A program made the translations under genes and the position numbers. Of a stretch of DNA of 64,000 bases, positions 26,767 through 36,322 are shown piece by piece. Under the pieces are notes generated by a model, which worked only from the letters and a program-made list of their open reading frames with translations, did not search any database and was not told the DNA's origin. Location: assembly GCA_964441285.1 (NCBI GenBank), contig CAYTUK010000003.1:124001-188000 (forward strand). Direction: 5' to 3'. The DNA comes from S010-25 sp964441285. GTDB taxonomy: Bacteria > Pseudomonadota > Gammaproteobacteria > SZUA-229. How positions within the stretch are numbered: position 1 is the first letter of the stretch; each line of letters opens with the position of its first letter.

Positions 26767-27087
26767 TTAATACGTTGGCATGGTTTTATCGACGGTTTTG
26801 GCCCATTGATCCATGCCGCCGGATAAATTAATAATATTCGTAAATCCAGCCTGCTCAAGATAGCGGCCAGCACTGCGGCTGCGAATGCCGTGGTGACAGA
26901 CAACAATGATTTCTCGATTCGGGTCGAGCTCGTTAAACCTGGCGGGTATTTGTGATACAGGGATTAAGGTGCTGTTTTCCAGCCTGCACACATCGTACTC
27001 CCAGGTTTGGCGCACGTCGAGAAGAAAGGGAGGTTCCTCTCCGCTATCAAGATATTGTTTTAGTTCTTGCGCACTTAGCTCACGCAT
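26767..27087 (-). CDS. Rhodanese-like sulfurtransferase
   Basis: This 106-residue single-domain rhodanese has the active-site loop CHHGIRS with catalytic Cys64, the N-terminal LLDVRQTWEYDVCRLE motif and the C-terminal INLSGGMDQWAK motif. Small GlpE/PspE-like rhodaneses move sulfane sulfur from thiosulfate or a persulfide to an acceptor such as thioredoxin or cyanide. No signal peptide is present, so it is cytoplasmic. It sits 25 bases upstream of tolC, a conserved placement in gammaproteobacteria. Confidence 0.92.
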   Translation of the reverse strand: MRELSAQELKQYLDSGEEPPFLLDVRQTWEYDVCRLENSTLIPVSQIPARFNELDPNREIIVVCHHGIRSRSAGRYLEQAGFTNIINLSGGMDQWAKTVDKTMPTY

Positions 27088-27228
27088 CTTTTATTGACCT
27101 GTCAATTTTGTAATCCAGCAATGGGTATTGAAAAAGCAGTGGGGTGTACCTGTTACAGGGTTAACTGTTGATAACAGGATGTTTGTATGGTACCAAAATG
27201 AGAAAACTTTGGGTAGAAATTGTGGTGT

Positions 27229-27894
27229 TTAAAATACAAACGTTGCGGCTTTTTGCGTATGAATTAATGGCGCTATACAGGTTTCAAATAAAGCTTCGGT
27301 GTGCCATTGGTTACTTGCAATGCGTGTTACCAGTGTCGCTGTCATGGCGGGGGCTTCACCTGTTACCACAAACATACGCCCATCTGTAGTTAGCAGCTTT
27401 TTATATTCATCAGGTATTACTGGCATGGAACCGCAAATAACAATTACATTATAGCAGTGTTTTTGCTCCCAACCTCTGGCGGCATCCCCCGTGCTTAGAT
27501 TGACGTTACTAATACCTAAAGTTGACAGGTTTTTTTGAGCCTGCATAACAAGTTCGGGGTTTATATCAACGCTATCCACAAAACGCGCCAGTTTTGCCAG
27601 GCAAGCGGTAAGGTAGCCGGTGCCGGTTCCGATTTCCAGTACCAAATCATCTTTGCTGAGGTTTAGATTTTGTAAGATGCGACCATTTAGATTGGGTTGC
27701 ATCATGCTTAAGTGCTGATCTTCGAAATCACCAACCGGAATGCGAGTATCCGTGTAGGCAAGATTCCTGTATTTTTCAGGGGTGAAGTTTTCGCGTGGTA
27801 TCTCACCAAGAACAGTCAGAACATCACTGTTCAATACATTCCAGGGACGTATCTGTTGTTCAACCATGTTAAAACGTGCTTTTTCGAAATCCAT
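27229..27894 (-). CDS. pcm: Protein-L-isoaspartate O-methyltransferase family
   Basis: The 221-residue protein is a class I SAM-dependent methyltransferase of the Pcm type. It starts with the FNMVEQQIRPWNVL segment typical of the short gammaproteobacterial Pcm-like proteins encoded beside tolC, and has motif I as LEIGTGTGYLTACL followed by VDSVDINPELV. Pcm repairs isoaspartyl residues in damaged proteins. Members of this tolC-linked subgroup may not all have the classical activity, so the exact substrate is less sure than the fold. The gene is divergent from thiC. Confidence 0.88.
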   Translation of the reverse strand: MDFEKARFNMVEQQIRPWNVLNSDVLTVLGEIPRENFTPEKYRNLAYTDTRIPVGDFEDQHLSMMQPNLNGRILQNLNLSKDDLVLEIGTGTGYLTACLAKLARFVDSVDINPELVMQAQKNLSTLGISNVNLSTGDAARGWEQKHCYNVIVICGSMPVIPDEYKKLLTTDGRMFVVTGEAPAMTATLVTRIASNQWHTEALFETCIAPLIHTQKAATFVF

Positions 27895-28119
27895 AATAAT
27901 GTATCAGGTGTTGCCACCATTATCGGTAAATTGGAAAAATGAAAGCGCATTTTACTCTTTGTTAGCCAGCGATGGAATCTTTCGGAGCGATTCTTCAGCA
28001 ATTGTTGACGCCTGCAATTTGGTTATACGGATTTAAAGTGGTGCAGAATAGGGTTTATTGGTCGGCAGAATGCGTTATTATGCTAAATCTTTAATAAACC
28101 TGTAGCTGGAAACAAGACT

Positions 28120-30009
28120 ATGAGCGCCATTCCTGACGATTTTATTCAACGCACTGCCCAATTATCTGCCGATTCTACCCAGCCACTGGATGGTTCAGAT
28201 AAAATCTACGTGCAGGGCTCACGGGCGGATATTCAGGTGCCAATGCGTGAAATTCATCTGGAAGATACTGCGGCCAGTTTTGGTGTTGAAAAAAATCCAC
28301 CAATTCCAGTTTATGACACCTCTGGGCCTTACACGGATCCATCGGTAAAAATTGATTTGCTTGAAGGGCTGTCTGATGTGCGTAAGCAGTGGATTGATGA
28401 GCGTGATGATACCGAATGGCTGGCTGGCCCAACGTCAAGTTATGGTCAGCAGCGGCAGAGTGATCCAGAATTAATGCATTTACGTTTCGAACATATTCGT
28501 ACACCGCGCCGCGCTAGAATGGGTGCCAATGTGTCGCAGATGCACTATGCAAAACAGGGGGTAATTACGCCTGAAATGGAATATGTCGCCATTCGTGAGA
28601 GTATGAAATTGCAGGCACTACGCAGTAATCCTGACTATAGAAAGGTGCTGATGCAGCATCCTGGCATGTCATTTGGTGCCAATTTACCGCACGAAATTAC
28701 GCCGGAATTTGTGCGTGATGAAGTTGCCAGTGGTCGGGCGATTATCCCGGCGAATATTAATCACCCAGAACTGGAACCGATGATTATTGGTCGTAACTTT
28801 CTGGTAAAAATTAATGGTAATCTGGGTAATTCTGCACTGACATCAAGCATTACCGAGGAAGTCGAAAAAATGGTCTGGGGCATTCGTTGGGGCAGCGACA
28901 CCATTATGGATTTATCGACAGGCAAGAATATTCATGAAACCCGCGAATGGATTTTGCGCAATGCGCCAGTTCCTATTGGCACCGTGCCGATTTATCAGGC
29001 CCTGGAAAAAGTCGGTGGTGTGGCCGAGGACCTTAGCTGGGACATCTTCAAAGACACATTAATTGAACAGGCAGAGCAGGGTGTGGACTATTTTACTGTC
29101 CATGCCGGTGTCAGGCTGAAATATGTACCAATGACGGCTAAACGTGTTACTGGGATTGTTTCACGCGGCGGGTCTATTATGGCGAAATGGTGTCTGGCAC
29201 ATCATCAGGAAAGTTTCCTTTACACGCATTTTGAAGACATCTGCGAAATCATGAAAGCCTATGATGTTGCCTTCTCATTAGGTGATGGCCTGCGCCCTGG
29301 TTCTATCGCCGATGCGAATGACGAAGCCCAGTTTGGCGAACTGGAAACGCTGGGCGAGTTAACTAAACTGGCGTGGGAACATGATGTGCAGGTGATGATC
29401 GAAGGCCCTGGCCACGTCCCCATGCAAATGATTAAAGAGAATATGGATAAGGAACTCGAAGGCTGCTTCGAAGCGCCATTTTATACACTCGGCCCACTGA
29501 CGACTGATATCGCTCCCGGTTATGACCACATTACTTCCGGCATCGGTGCCGCACAAATTGGCTGGTATGGCTGTGCCATGTTGTGTTATGTCACGCCAAA
29601 AGAACATTTGGGATTACCAAATAAAGAAGATGTACGCACCGGCATTATCACCTACAAAATTGCTGCCCACGCCGCCGACCTTGCCAAAGGCCACCCTGGT
29701 GCACAAATACGTGATAATGCCATGTCAAAAGCCAGGTTTGAATTTAGATGGAACGACCAGTTTAAGCTGGCGCTCGATCCAGAACGTGCGCGTGGATATC
29801 ACGATGAAACTATGCCAAAAGAAGCGCATAAAGTGGCGCACTTCTGCTCAATGTGTGGGCCCAAATTTTGTTCAATGAAAATTTCGCAGGATGTGAGGGA
29901 TTATGCTGCTCAGCAAGGTATAAGTGAAGATGAAGCCCTGCAGGAAGGCATGGAAACCAAGGCGGTCGAATTTATCGAATCAGGTAGCGAAATCTATCAT
30001 AAAGCCTAA
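28120..30009 (+). CDS. thiC: Phosphomethylpyrimidine synthase ThiC
   Basis: ThiC rearranges 5-aminoimidazole ribotide to the pyrimidine moiety of thiamine, using SAM and a [4Fe-4S] cluster. The 629-residue length is standard for proteobacteria. The N-terminal ThiC-associated domain is followed by the barrel with MHYAKQGVITPEMEYVAIRE, FGANLPHEITPEFVR and EGPGHVPMQMIKENMDKE. The C-terminal cluster motif is CSMCGPKFCS (CxxCx4C). The 225-base gap upstream shows none of the conserved TPP riboswitch segments (no CTGAGA with a matching 3' helix), which is unusual for this gene. Confidence 0.96.
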   Translation: MSAIPDDFIQRTAQLSADSTQPLDGSDKIYVQGSRADIQVPMREIHLEDTAASFGVEKNPPIPVYDTSGPYTDPSVKIDLLEGLSDVRKQWIDERDDTEWLAGPTSSYGQQRQSDPELMHLRFEHIRTPRRARMGANVSQMHYAKQGVITPEMEYVAIRESMKLQALRSNPDYRKVLMQHPGMSFGANLPHEITPEFVRDEVASGRAIIPANINHPELEPMIIGRNFLVKINGNLGNSALTSSITEEVEKMVWGIRWGSDTIMDLSTGKNIHETREWILRNAPVPIGTVPIYQALEKVGGVAEDLSWDIFKDTLIEQAEQGVDYFTVHAGVRLKYVPMTAKRVTGIVSRGGSIMAKWCLAHHQESFLYTHFEDICEIMKAYDVAFSLGDGLRPGSIADANDEAQFGELETLGELTKLAWEHDVQVMIEGPGHVPMQMIKENMDKELEGCFEAPFYTLGPLTTDIAPGYDHITSGIGAAQIGWYGCAMLCYVTPKEHLGLPNKEDVRTGIITYKIAAHAADLAKGHPGAQIRDNAMSKARFEFRWNDQFKLALDPERARGYHDETMPKEAHKVAHFCSMCGPKFCSMKISQDVRDYAAQQGISEDEALQEGMETKAVEFIESGSEIYHKA

Positions 30010-30169
30010 ATTAAAGCTTATTACTGAAGCGGATGAAAAGGATACTTATTACTCAAGGCTGTCATCCGCAGGGATGCGGGTGTCGAGCTTACCTGTTAGT
30101 AGTTTTAGTGTCAGTGAAAAGGCTCAGTAGCGATTTAGCGTAGCTTACAGGCATTGGGCTTAAAGATAG

Positions 30170-31036
30170 GTGAATATGGTTAAAGCACATAATCTGGTCT
30201 GTCCCATTGACGGCATAAAGCTTGAATTTGGTGATAAGCAGCTGGTGTGTGCAAATGGACACACTTTTGATATTGCGCGACAGGGCTACGTGAACTTATT
30301 GGCCGTGCAGCATAAGCGATCAAAACAGCCGGGTGACAGTAAAGTGATGGTTCGTGCAAGGACGCGCTTTTTAAATGCGGGATTTTATCGGCCGATTGCT
30401 AATCTGCTTACTGACCTGGTTGTTACGCAGATTGCTAATGATAAAACTGCCTGTTTAATGGATGCGGGTTGTGGTGAGGGTTATTATTTTAATGCTATTT
30501 TTAATTGTCTTAGTGCTAAAGAAGGAGATAATGACCTTGCTTTTATTGGGCTGGATATATCAAAAGAGGCAATTGCTCAGGCGGCAAAAAGAAATAAGCA
30601 GATAAGCTGGGTTGTTGGTACAAATAGATTGCCGCCCGTGGATGCTGCCAGTATTGATATTATTTTATGTCTATTTGGGTTTTATAGCTTTGAAGGGTTT
30701 AATAAAGCATTAAAACCAGGCGGTAAAATTATTTTGCTTGATCCTGGTCCAGATCATCTGCGTGAGTTGCGAGCAATCATTTATCCAGCAGTCAAAACAA
30801 CAAATTCAGCCGCTTCATTTTCCAGCGAAACAGAGTTTCTGTTGCTTAATAAACAGCAATTACAATTCAAAATTAAGCTTACCAGTCAGGAGCAGATTAA
30901 TAATCTACTTCTAATGACACCCCATTTTTACAGAGCGAAAAAATCATTCAGAGACATCGCTCGTAACTTGCAGGAGCTGGAGTTAACCATTGAGGTTATT
31001 GTCAGGCTGTTAGAAAAAACACCGATAGATAGTTAA
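30170..31036 (+). CDS. rlmA: 23S rRNA (guanine745-N1)-methyltransferase
   Basis: RlmA methylates G745 in helix 35 of 23S rRNA. The 288-residue protein has the N-terminal zinc-binding segment (CPIDGIKLEF and CANGHTFDIARQGYVNLL), then the SAM-binding MDAGCGEGYYF and LDISKEAIAQAAK motifs, matching RrmA/RlmA rather than generic methyltransferases. The start could be GTG 30170 or ATG 30176 two codons later; AGATAGG lies just upstream and suits either. It lies 160 bases after thiC on the same strand. Confidence 0.9.
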   Translation: MNMVKAHNLVCPIDGIKLEFGDKQLVCANGHTFDIARQGYVNLLAVQHKRSKQPGDSKVMVRARTRFLNAGFYRPIANLLTDLVVTQIANDKTACLMDAGCGEGYYFNAIFNCLSAKEGDNDLAFIGLDISKEAIAQAAKRNKQISWVVGTNRLPPVDAASIDIILCLFGFYSFEGFNKALKPGGKIILLDPGPDHLRELRAIIYPAVKTTNSAASFSSETEFLLLNKQQLQFKIKLTSQEQINNLLLMTPHFYRAKKSFRDIARNLQELELTIEVIVRLLEKTPIDS

Positions 31037-31505
31037 CGGGTAGCAATGTAGAAAAAATCTGCATATTTCCTGAAAAATAGCTAACAGGTTTCGGCGTGAT
31101 TATACTTACGTATTCACAAAATAGTAGTAATTCTGTAGCAATATTGTCATAACTTTTGTTTAAGATTTCCGGCTTTACAATTTTATGAATGGATAGACTC
31201 CTGCTATTGCCACGGAAGGCTTCTTTTCGATGAGTTAAACCTGTTCAACTCCTCCTGTCAGCTATTGCTGCATAATCAACTCTCCTCGGCCTGGCCGTAT
31301 CATTCCTTCAAGCTCACTGATTTAGTCATCTCCCTGAGTTGAGCGACCTTTTCTCTTATTTTCAATAAAGTAGTGACAATGCGCAATTATTCTCTGAGGT
31401 CAGATTAACTCGGTGGGAAAAAGTGTATAGTAGGATAAATCTGAACAAAATAGCGCTTTCCAGCTCATGGGCGCTGGTGTTAGCTGAGGAGCAGTGATTT
31501 AAACT
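31037..31505. other. Intergenic region between rlmA and pqiA, no gene seen
   Basis: These 469 bases show stop codons in every frame, no tRNA-like or strong hairpin structure, and no recognisable repeat. The final 90 bases should contain the pqiABC promoter; GAGGAGCAG just before 31506 is a good ribosome-binding site for pqiA. Confidence 0.5.
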
Positions 31506-32738
31506 ATGACTGAAAGCACCTATATTGCCTGCTCACAATGTGATTTGCTGCTTAAATTGGTACCGCTAGAGATGGGAAATAAGGCGCTGTGCCCGCGTTG
31601 CAATCATCTCTTAACGGCCAATCATTGTAATGCGAAAAATCGAGTTATCGCTTTTTCTATTACGGCAATACTCTTTCTTGTGTTGTCAAATTGTTTTCCA
31701 TTTTTAACTTTTAGCGCGCAAGGTCATGAGCAGACGGTTACGCTTATACAGAGTATTTATACGTTAGTTACGCAGAATTTTTTTATCCTGGCATTGTTGA
31801 TTTTTTCCTCTGTTATTGTTATTCCGGTCGTCTATCTTCTAAGCGTTATTTATGTGTACGTTTCATTAAAACGCGCACGTTTGCTGGCTGGGACATATAC
31901 ATTGTTGAAGTTAATCGGTGGTTTGCAGCACTGGAATATGGCAGAAATATTTTTGATCGGGATACTGGTTAGTTTTATTAAAATAGCTTCTTTAGCTGAA
32001 ATCACACTTGGAGTTTCTTTCTGGGCCTATGTGTTCTTTATTCTAAGCATGACTATCGTTATGTCGCATATTGATAAGCACCAGATCTGGCAGTGGATTA
32101 AACACAAAGAAAAAACCCCTGCTGTGCCTGAGATAAAAAACAGGCAGTACCAGAGTTGCCATGTGTGTACCGATGTGATCGATAGTTCAAAGAGTATTTG
32201 TGCAACCTGTGGTGCCCGTTTGCATCAGCGGGTAAATAAGAGTATCCAGAAAACATGGGCGCTTTTATTTACCTCCATTTTATTGTATATACCTGCAAAT
32301 ATACTGCCTGTTATGGAAACGAAATATCTGGGGGAAAAAACGGCCAGTACGATCCTTGGAGGTATTGTCGTGTTGTGGCAGCATGGCTCCTACCCGATAG
32401 CATTAATTATCTTTGTTGCAAGCGTGCTGGTGCCCGTTGGGAAAATTATTGCACTCGCATGGCTTTGTTTTGGCGTTCAGGTACACAGTCATCAAGCCTG
32501 TAAACAGAAGACTATTTTGTATCGTATTACGGAGTTAGTTGGACGTTGGTCAATGATCGATGTATTTGTGGTTGCGATACTGGTTGCACTAATAAGACGG
32601 GGAGAAATTATGAGCGTTTATCCTGGTTGGGGAGCTGTTGCCTTTTCTGCCCTGGTTATTGTTACCGTGTTGGCTGCATTAAGTTTTGACCCGCGCTTAA
32701 TTTGGGACCCAATAAATAACGAGAAGATTAATGAATAA
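31506..32738 (+). CDS. pqiA: Intermembrane transport protein PqiA
   Basis: PqiA is an inner membrane protein that works with PqiB and PqiC in lipid transport or maintenance between inner and outer membranes. The 410-residue protein has two copies of the PqiA unit: a zinc-ribbon-like cysteine cluster (CSQCDLLLKL with CPRCNH; later CHVCTDVIDSSKSICATCG) each followed by about four membrane segments. GGLQHWNMAEIFLIGILV and GRWSMIDVFVVAILVALI mark the equivalent helices. It overlaps pqiB by 8 bases. Confidence 0.92.
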   Translation: MTESTYIACSQCDLLLKLVPLEMGNKALCPRCNHLLTANHCNAKNRVIAFSITAILFLVLSNCFPFLTFSAQGHEQTVTLIQSIYTLVTQNFFILALLIFSSVIVIPVVYLLSVIYVYVSLKRARLLAGTYTLLKLIGGLQHWNMAEIFLIGILVSFIKIASLAEITLGVSFWAYVFFILSMTIVMSHIDKHQIWQWIKHKEKTPAVPEIKNRQYQSCHVCTDVIDSSKSICATCGARLHQRVNKSIQKTWALLFTSILLYIPANILPVMETKYLGEKTASTILGGIVVLWQHGSYPIALIIFVASVLVPVGKIIALAWLCFGVQVHSHQACKQKTILYRITELVGRWSMIDVFVVAILVALIRRGEIMSVYPGWGAVAFSALVIVTVLAALSFDPRLIWDPINNEKINE

Positions 32739-34371
32739 GGAAAAAGAAGTGGTTCTGGCAGAAATAAAAGGAATTAGATCTATCTCCATTATTTGGTTAG
32801 TCCCTGTGGTTGCGATTCTTATTGGTGCATGGATGATTTACTGGCAAATAAGCAATCAGGGGCCATCAATTGTTATTTATTTTAAAAATGGTAACGGTAT
32901 TGTTGCAGGGAAAACAAAAATAAAAGTAAAAAATGTAGAAGTTGGTTTGGTAAAAGAGCTCGAATTAAACGATGATTTAAGTGGCGTTATTGTGAACGCT
33001 GTTATTCAAAATAACGATGCTGATCTGCTAATGAAAGACACAGAGTTCTGGGTGGTTAAACCAAGAATAGGTAAAGGTGGTGTTACCGGACTGGGAACGC
33101 TTCTTTCAGGTGCTTACATTGAGCTTTCACCAGGCGTTTCAGCGGTAAGGAAATATAAGTTCACAGGGTTGGAAAATGAACCTGTAACGGCGGCGGGGAC
33201 ACCTGGCTTGCATATTACTCTTGCGAGTAAGGGTTACCATGCGCTCCATGTGGGGGATCCAATATTATTTCGCGGTATTAATGTTGGTCGAATTGAATAT
33301 GTCTATTTTAATACCACAGAAAGAATTGTTTATTATGATGCGTTTATTGAAAGTCCTTATGATAAATTAGTGACGAAAAATATTAAATTCTGGGAAGTAA
33401 ATGGAATTGAAATGAATGTGTCAGCAAAAGGGGTCCATATTCAATCTGGAACATTAGAGACCATGATATCTGGAGGTGTGACATTTGATGTGCCCGATAA
33501 CATGCAGCCCGGTAAAATTGTTACTAAGCGAGAAGTTTTTACTATTTTTCCTAACAAGGATGCAATTTATAAGAGTCGTTATAAATATGGGTTGCACTAT
33601 ATTTTACTTTTTAAAGATTCTATTCGAGGCTTAAATCCCGGCGCACCGGTAGAATATAAAGGGATTAAAGTAGGCAATGTAACCCGTACTGATGTGGCTT
33701 ACCCTGAAATTGTGCATTTACTTGATCGGGACACGCTAATTCCAGTAATGATCGCTATTGAGCCTTTAGATTTGGGTTATAAAAACAGGAAAAATGTTCT
33801 TCAAGCCAGAAGGGCTATGATTAAATTATTAAAGCAAGGTTTGCACGGCAGTATTGTGACAGGTAATTTTCTTACCGGGAGCAAATATATAGAGCTGAAA
33901 TATGGTAAGGGCATGATCGGTGCATTGAAACATTTTAGTGGTTATCTGGTCATTCCAACGCGGCAAGGTCGATTTGGTCAGATAATTAAAAAAATGGGTA
34001 AACTGGTCAATAAACTTTATAACCTTCCGCTGGAAACAGTCGCCAATAATACGGGTAAAACACTGCAGCAGGTAACGGCAACTTTAAAGGCATTTGAAAA
34101 TACGGCAAAACAGCTGGATACTTTGCTTAAACAGACTACGGATGAAAATCTTGTGGCTAATATTAAGAGTACTTTAAAAAATATTAAAAGGTTATCCGCC
34201 GAATTTTCAACAGGCTCTTTGACACATCAGGCGCTGCAAAATACGTTGAGTGCAATGCAGGACTCACTGGTTGAACTTAAACCTTTGCTTCTCCGTTTGA
34301 ATCAACAACCCAATAGTTTGATTTTTGGTCAACGAAAAGCAAAAGACATTGAGCCTAAAGGTAAGCCATAA
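32731..34371 (+). CDS. pqiB: Intermembrane transport protein PqiB (three MCE domains)
   Basis: The 546-residue protein has one N-terminal membrane segment (about 18-40), then three tandem MCE/MlaD domains that start near residues 45 (PSIVIYFKNGNGIVAGKTKI), 160 (ITLASKGYHALHVGDPILF) and 288 (ILLFKDSIRGLNPGAPVEY). A C-terminal helical region (about 425-520) would form the coiled-coil needle known for PqiB hexamers, which bridge the periplasm as a hydrophobic tunnel. It overlaps pqiA by 8 bases and pqiC by 1 base. Confidence 0.93.
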   Translation: MNKEKEVVLAEIKGIRSISIIWLVPVVAILIGAWMIYWQISNQGPSIVIYFKNGNGIVAGKTKIKVKNVEVGLVKELELNDDLSGVIVNAVIQNNDADLLMKDTEFWVVKPRIGKGGVTGLGTLLSGAYIELSPGVSAVRKYKFTGLENEPVTAAGTPGLHITLASKGYHALHVGDPILFRGINVGRIEYVYFNTTERIVYYDAFIESPYDKLVTKNIKFWEVNGIEMNVSAKGVHIQSGTLETMISGGVTFDVPDNMQPGKIVTKREVFTIFPNKDAIYKSRYKYGLHYILLFKDSIRGLNPGAPVEYKGIKVGNVTRTDVAYPEIVHLLDRDTLIPVMIAIEPLDLGYKNRKNVLQARRAMIKLLKQGLHGSIVTGNFLTGSKYIELKYGKGMIGALKHFSGYLVIPTRQGRFGQIIKKMGKLVNKLYNLPLETVANNTGKTLQQVTATLKAFENTAKQLDTLLKQTTDENLVANIKSTLKNIKRLSAEFSTGSLTHQALQNTLSAMQDSLVELKPLLLRLNQQPNSLIFGQRKAKDIEPKGKP

Positions 34372-34982
34372 TGAAAATAATTAAAAATCTGGTTTGTATG
34401 GTGCTGATTCTGGCTTTACATGCATGTGCGTCTTCGGCTGGACCAGTTAAATATTATACCTTAAGCTCCGCTGCGGATAATAAAGTAAGGGATGTTGAGG
34501 ATAAGGGAAATATGGTGGCCTCGCGGGTAACGATAGGCCCCGTTTATTTAGCAAAATTTCTGCGCCAGGGCGGCATCGTAACCCGGATTGGTAACCATGA
34601 GATTTACATGGCGAATTATAATCGTTGGGCGCAACCATTGAATACGGCTATCGTAGAATTACTGGTTCAGGATTTAAACCATAAAACGAATAACTACCAG
34701 TTTGAGCGGATGGCGGGTGCCTGGAATGACAACGCAACTTTTAATCTGCGTCTGCGATTTGATAAATTTTATATTAGAGATAATGCGACGGTTACTATTG
34801 GTGGACGTTACTGGCTTTATGAAAAAAAAGGTGGGTTAAAAATTGATAAAACATTTGATATTACCCATAGTTTAAATCAGGATGGCTATCCCCATGCTGT
34901 GGATATGTTGAGTCGGGCTGTTGATGAATTATCAGGCCAAATAATTTCTCTAGTCAATAAAAAATTAGTGACAACGCAATAA
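34371..34982 (+). CDS. pqiC: PqiC family outer membrane lipoprotein
   Basis: The 203-residue precursor has a lipoprotein signal peptide with lipobox region LALHACAS and an ABC-type transport auxiliary (DUF330/PqiC) domain: KYYTLSSA, the GPVYLAKFLRQGGIVTRIG strand and NRWAQPLNTAIVELLVQDL. PqiC sits in the outer membrane and caps the PqiB tunnel. Histidine at -2 of the lipobox is uncommon but the signal is otherwise normal. The pqiB stop and pqiC start share one base. Confidence 0.88.
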   Translation: MKIIKNLVCMVLILALHACASSAGPVKYYTLSSAADNKVRDVEDKGNMVASRVTIGPVYLAKFLRQGGIVTRIGNHEIYMANYNRWAQPLNTAIVELLVQDLNHKTNNYQFERMAGAWNDNATFNLRLRFDKFYIRDNATVTIGGRYWLYEKKGGLKIDKTFDITHSLNQDGYPHAVDMLSRAVDELSGQIISLVNKKLVTTQ

Positions 34983-34996
34983 TGCCTGGTGGTTTT

Positions 34997-36322
34997 TTAA
35001 TCTTTGACAGCGGCTTCGTCAAGTGTTCGGCACAATAAACCCAGTTTTACTTCATGGATATTTTTATCAATATCGACCCATACTTTGTGGCCGCTACCTG
35101 GAGCACAGGTAACGGGCTTGCCATCGTGGTTAACCATTTTCTGCAGAATAAACCGGTAATTACCCTCACTGGTTAGTAACTCCATGTCGTCACCCTGAGA
35201 AAATTTATTTTTAACATCAACCAGAATGCGTTTATTTTGCTTGTCAAATTCTAACACTTCACCGGTGAAAAGCTGTCGCTGACTGCGTGAACTACTATCT
35301 CGATAGCGTTGTAATTCTTGCGGGGGATGGCGTTCAAAAAATCCATCGGTGTAGCCTCGGTGGGCGAGATTTTCCAGTTCGCTCATTAGCTGCGGGTCAA
35401 ATTTTTTGCCACTAACCGCATCATCAATGGCGCGGCGGTAAATTTGAGTGGTTCTGGCTGTGTAATAATAAGATTTTGTTCGACCTTCAATTTTCAGGCA
35501 ATCCACGCCAATGTCGACCAGACGGTGTACATGCTCAACGGCACGTAAATCCCGAGAGTTCATAATATAGGTACCATGCTCGTCTTCTTCGATGGGCATA
35601 TACTCACCGGGTCGGGCGGCTTCTTCGATAACATATTGTTGCGAAGCGATTTCGCTGCCATCGGGTTTCCAGCTGCCGGTGTTTTCAATGCTGGCATCAA
35701 TATCATTGTTTTTAACTTTGTAATTCCAGCGGCATGAATTGGTGCAGGAGCCCTGATTAGGGTCGCGATGATTGAAATAACCGGATAATAAACAGCGCCC
35801 GGAATAGGCAATGCATAAAGCGCCATGAATAAAAACTTCCAGTTCAATATCAGGGCAGTCGTCACGAATCTGGGCAATTTCTTCGAGGGATAATTCGCGT
35901 GAAAGAATCACCCGTTCAATGCCAACTGACTGCCAGAATTTCACCGCCGGTGAGTTTAAGGTATTGGCCTGAACCGACAAATGAACAGGCATATCTGGCC
36001 ATTTATCTTTGACCATCATAATCAGCCCCGGATCAGCCATAATTAATGCATCTGGATGGAATGCTATAATCGGTGCCATATCTGCCATGAAGGTTTTGAT
36101 TTTCGATGTATGCGGGAGAATATTCGTGGCGACGAAAAATTTCTTACCTAACGCATGCGTTTCGTTTATACCCGCTTCCAGATTGGGCAGGCGAAAATCA
36201 TTATTGCGTACTCTTAAGCTATAACGAGGCAGGCCCGCGTAGATGGCATCTGCACCATAGGCAAAAGCGTAATGCATGTTTTTTATTAGGCCAGCGGGTG
36301 AAAGTAGTTCAGGTTTTTTCAT
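34997..36322 (-). CDS. trhP: tRNA 5-hydroxyuridine synthesis protein TrhP (U32 family)
   Basis: This 441-residue U32-family protein (YegQ) starts KPELLSPAGLIKNMHYAFAYGAD and includes VFIHGALCIAYSGRCLLSGYF and CTNSCRWNY, the cysteine-containing signature of the group, and DCLKIEGRTKSYYY. In E. coli YegQ/TrhP acts in prephenate-dependent 5-hydroxylation of wobble uridine in tRNA rather than as a peptidase. Length and motif spacing fit TrhP better than the shorter UbiU/UbiV proteins. It is convergent with pqiC, with stop codons 14 bases apart. Confidence 0.88.
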   Translation of the reverse strand: MKKPELLSPAGLIKNMHYAFAYGADAIYAGLPRYSLRVRNNDFRLPNLEAGINETHALGKKFFVATNILPHTSKIKTFMADMAPIIAFHPDALIMADPGLIMMVKDKWPDMPVHLSVQANTLNSPAVKFWQSVGIERVILSRELSLEEIAQIRDDCPDIELEVFIHGALCIAYSGRCLLSGYFNHRDPNQGSCTNSCRWNYKVKNNDIDASIENTGSWKPDGSEIASQQYVIEEAARPGEYMPIEEDEHGTYIMNSRDLRAVEHVHRLVDIGVDCLKIEGRTKSYYYTARTTQIYRRAIDDAVSGKKFDPQLMSELENLAHRGYTDGFFERHPPQELQRYRDSSSRSQRQLFTGEVLEFDKQNKRILVDVKNKFSQGDDMELLTSEGNYRFILQKMVNHDGKPVTCAPGSGHKVWVDIDKNIHEVKLGLLCRTLDEAAVKD

